Assembly: GCF_014138605.1 (NCBI RefSeq)
Contig: NZ_JACJHX010000014.1
Coordinates: 1-64,000 of the forward strand
Length of the DNA: 64,000 nucleotides
Source: Peribacillus huizhouensis
GTDB taxonomy: Bacteria; Bacillota; Bacilli; Bacillales; DSM-1321
Direction of reading: 5' to 3'
Part shown: positions 62,148 to 64,000 of the stretch, piece by piece
Layout: every line of letters starts with the position of its first letter
Numbering within the stretch: position 1 is the stretch's first letter
Notes under the pieces: model-generated
What the model was told of the DNA's origin: nothing
Database searches by the model: none
Seen by the model: only the letters and a program-made list of their open reading frames with translations
Position numbers and translations under genes: made by a program

Positions 62148-64000
62148 ATCATTATCTCAAGAACAACAACAAGCATTACTTGAAAAATATGACCCTGAGG
62201 CAGGAACGAGGAAGTTAAAAGGAGTTTTAGGCTGGGTTGTTTTTTTAGGATTGCTATCCTTTTCGTTATTCCAGCTCTACACGGGTGTATTCGGAATGCT
62301 TACCGCTCAGCTGCAGCGTTCGATTCATTTAGGGTTTGCGTTGGCACTCATTTTCTTATTATTCCCGGCTAGAAAAAAAGACCGGGGAGTAAAACATAGG
62401 CCGGCATGGTTTGATTATATTTTGGCTCTCACTGCAGTTGTGGTGGGCGCTTATTGGCCGCTAATGATTGATGATCTTGTTATGAGGGTTGGTCGTTTGA
62501 CAGATCTTGATTTTTATATCGGATTAGCAGCCATTATCCTCGTATTGGAAGCCACTCGCCGTGCGGTAGGTTTGCCGATTACGATCATTGCTACTTTGTT
62601 TTTAGCCTATGCCATATATGGTCCTTACATGCCGGGATTTTTGGCCCACCGCGGGCTAGATTTGCAACGTCTTGTCCAAACGATGTTTTATACAACTGAA
62701 GGGATCCTCGGTACCCCTTTAGGTGTATCTTCTACGTTTATTTTTCTATTCCTCTTGTTTGGGGCCTTTCTTGTGAAAACTGGAGTCGGACAATATTTTA
62801 ATGATCTGGCTCTTTCAATTGCTGGAAAAAGAATTGGGGGACCTGCAAAAGTTGCGATTTTTTCAAGTGCTCTTCAGGGAACAATTAGTGGCAGCTCTGT
62901 AGCCAACGTCGTTACATCAGGTTCATTCACCATTCCGATGATGAAAAAGCTTGGATATAAGAAAGAATTTGCTGGAGGGGTTGAGGCTGCTGCTTCAACA
63001 GGCGGTCAGCTAATGCCTCCGGTAATGGGGGCAGCAGCGTTCTTAATGGTAGAGTTTATTGGCGGAATTACTTATTGGGAAATTGCTAAGGCAGCGGCTA
63101 TTCCAGCATTGCTTTATTTTACTGGTATTTGGATTATGACACACTTTGAAGCGAAGAGACTTGGTCTCAGGGGTTTAACGGATGAAGAAATGCCAAACAG
63201 AAAAGAAGTGTTGAGTAAAATTTACTTGCTATTACCCATCTTAGCAGTAATCGTTCTTCTTATGAGCGGAATGAGCGTCATTCGAGCTGCATTATGGTCA
63301 ATTGTTATTACTGTGGGTGTCAGTGCGATTCGAAAAGAAACGAGGATTAGCGTTAAAGATGCAATTGAAGCTCTTGTCGATGGGGCTCGGACGGCACTTG
63401 GGGTAGCCGCGGCTACTGCTGCAGCGGGAATTATCGTTGGCGTTGTGACAAAGACAGGGCTGGGGCTTAAACTTGCAAACGGACTGCTCGATCTAGCAGG
63501 CGGGGCAATTATTCCTACGTTAATGCTTACGATGCTCGCTGCTCTTGTCCTAGGAATGGGTTCACCTACAACTGCAAATTATGTTATTACTTCAACAATT
63601 GCAGCACCAGCCATTATTTTATTAGGTGTGCCTGATTTGCCTGCTCACTTATTCGTATTTTACTTCGGGATTATTGCAGACATTACCCCACCAGTTGCGC
63701 TCGCTGCATTTGCTGCTGCAGGCGTATCGGGAGGAGATCCGATAAAAACTGGGGTCAGCTCGTCTAAGCTGGCTATTGCGGCATTTATCATCCCTTATAT
63801 GTTCGTTCTGTCACCTGAACTCTTAATGATTGATACAACTTGGTATTACCTGATTTGGGTAGTATTCACAGCATTAGCCGGTATGACGGCAATTGGCGCA
63901 GGAGTGATCGGACATTGGTTCAGAAAATTATTATGGTATGAAAGAATTCTAGCATTATTCGGAGGAATCCTCTTAATCTATCCAGAAGGGGTATCTGATA
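62131..64000 (+). CDS. TRAP transporter fused permease (4TM/12TM), partial
   Basis: At least 623 residues; the frame is open at the window end. TTG start 9 bases after AAGGAG, overlapping the upstream gene. Fused DctQ (small) and DctM (large) membrane subunits are visible: hydrophobic helices from about residue 35, then ALQGTISGSSVANVVTSGSF, TGGQLMPPVMGAAAFLMVEF and MGSPTTANYVITSTIAAPA. It forms the sodium-driven TAXI-TRAP permease with the binding protein at 60336-61349. Confidence 0.92.
   Translation, partial: MSSSHESLSQEQQQALLEKYDPEAGTRKLKGVLGWVVFLGLLSFSLFQLYTGVFGMLTAQLQRSIHLGFALALIFLLFPARKKDRGVKHRPAWFDYILALTAVVVGAYWPLMIDDLVMRVGRLTDLDFYIGLAAIILVLEATRRAVGLPITIIATLFLAYAIYGPYMPGFLAHRGLDLQRLVQTMFYTTEGILGTPLGVSSTFIFLFLLFGAFLVKTGVGQYFNDLALSIAGKRIGGPAKVAIFSSALQGTISGSSVANVVTSGSFTIPMMKKLGYKKEFAGGVEAAASTGGQLMPPVMGAAAFLMVEFIGGITYWEIAKAAAIPALLYFTGIWIMTHFEAKRLGLRGLTDEEMPNRKEVLSKIYLLLPILAVIVLLMSGMSVIRAALWSIVITVGVSAIRKETRISVKDAIEALVDGARTALGVAAATAAAGIIVGVVTKTGLGLKLANGLLDLAGGAIIPTLMLTMLAALVLGMGSPTTANYVITSTIAAPAIILLGVPDLPAHLFVFYFGIIADITPPVALAAFAAAGVSGGDPIKTGVSSSKLAIAAFIIPYMFVLSPELLMIDTTWYYLIWVVFTALAGMTAIGAGVIGHWFRKLLWYERILALFGGILLIYPEGVSD

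Noticed and set aside
1..64000. CRISPR arrays, tRNA, rRNA, prophage or an intact transposase
   Set aside because: I searched for spaced direct repeats, clover-leaf ends and transposase motifs and saw none; only palindromic relics and short repeats are present.

Overview
The window comes from the chromosome of a low-GC, spore-forming member of the Bacillaceae. Many proteins have recognisable Bacillus counterparts: YfmQ, YmaF, YkuK, RocB, RibR-like domains, PutP, a SLAP-domain protein and a heterocycloanthracin-type peptide. Ribosome binding sites are strong AGGAGG types and TTG/GTG starts are common. The genus cannot be fixed from the sequence. I see no rRNA, tRNA, CRISPR array, prophage or intact insertion sequence.

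Layout. 0-13 kb is a patchwork accessory region: a Cys-X-X-repeat bacteriocin precursor (913-1191), a LysE-type exporter with an AraC regulator, two MocR-type regulators with an aminotransferase, several small membrane or unknown genes, three decayed genes (MaoC, GrpB, aldehyde dehydrogenase) and many short dispersed repeats. 13-28 kb is the most coherent block, a catabolic cluster bracketed by two paralogous NCS1 permeases. It holds a GntR regulator, an LLM flavin monooxygenase, an AA_synth-family protein, an alpha/beta hydrolase, two aldehyde dehydrogenases, an FMN reductase, a stand-alone RibR C-terminal-like protein, a YciI-like protein and an isochorismatase-family hydrolase, followed by malic enzyme and a formate/nitrite-type channel. 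The enzyme set matches the logic of the trigonelline (N-methylnicotinate) pathway TgnA-E: oxygenative ring opening, oxidation, hydrolysis to succinate semialdehyde, formate and amine, then oxidation to succinate. A near-identical operator (GCATGGTACATGGTA) lies in front of three transcription units and ties them into one regulon.

28-43 kb holds rocB, a lysine-riboswitch-controlled ABC amino-acid transporter, SelO, PutP, a DMT exporter and an AraC regulator with an erythromycin-esterase-like lipoprotein. 43-50 kb holds a SLAP protein, YkuK, a Tat-linked GMC oxidoreductase operon with its own TatA, and an NhaC antiporter. 50-55 kb is a second flavin cluster: a LysR regulator facing an LLM monooxygenase, a short-chain dehydrogenase, a stand-alone riboflavin kinase domain, a second RibR C-terminal-like protein and an SsuE-type FMN reductase. 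55-64 kb holds an amino-acid permease, small stress-like or lipoprotein genes, a metallophosphoesterase, glutaminase and a TAXI-type TRAP transporter cut off by the window end.

The main new idea is that both flavin-monooxygenase clusters carry their own FMN economy: a reductase plus a protein resembling the part of B. subtilis RibR that acts on FMN riboswitches. In the second cluster RibR is split into kinase and regulatory parts by one in-frame stop codon. In the first, only the regulatory part is present.
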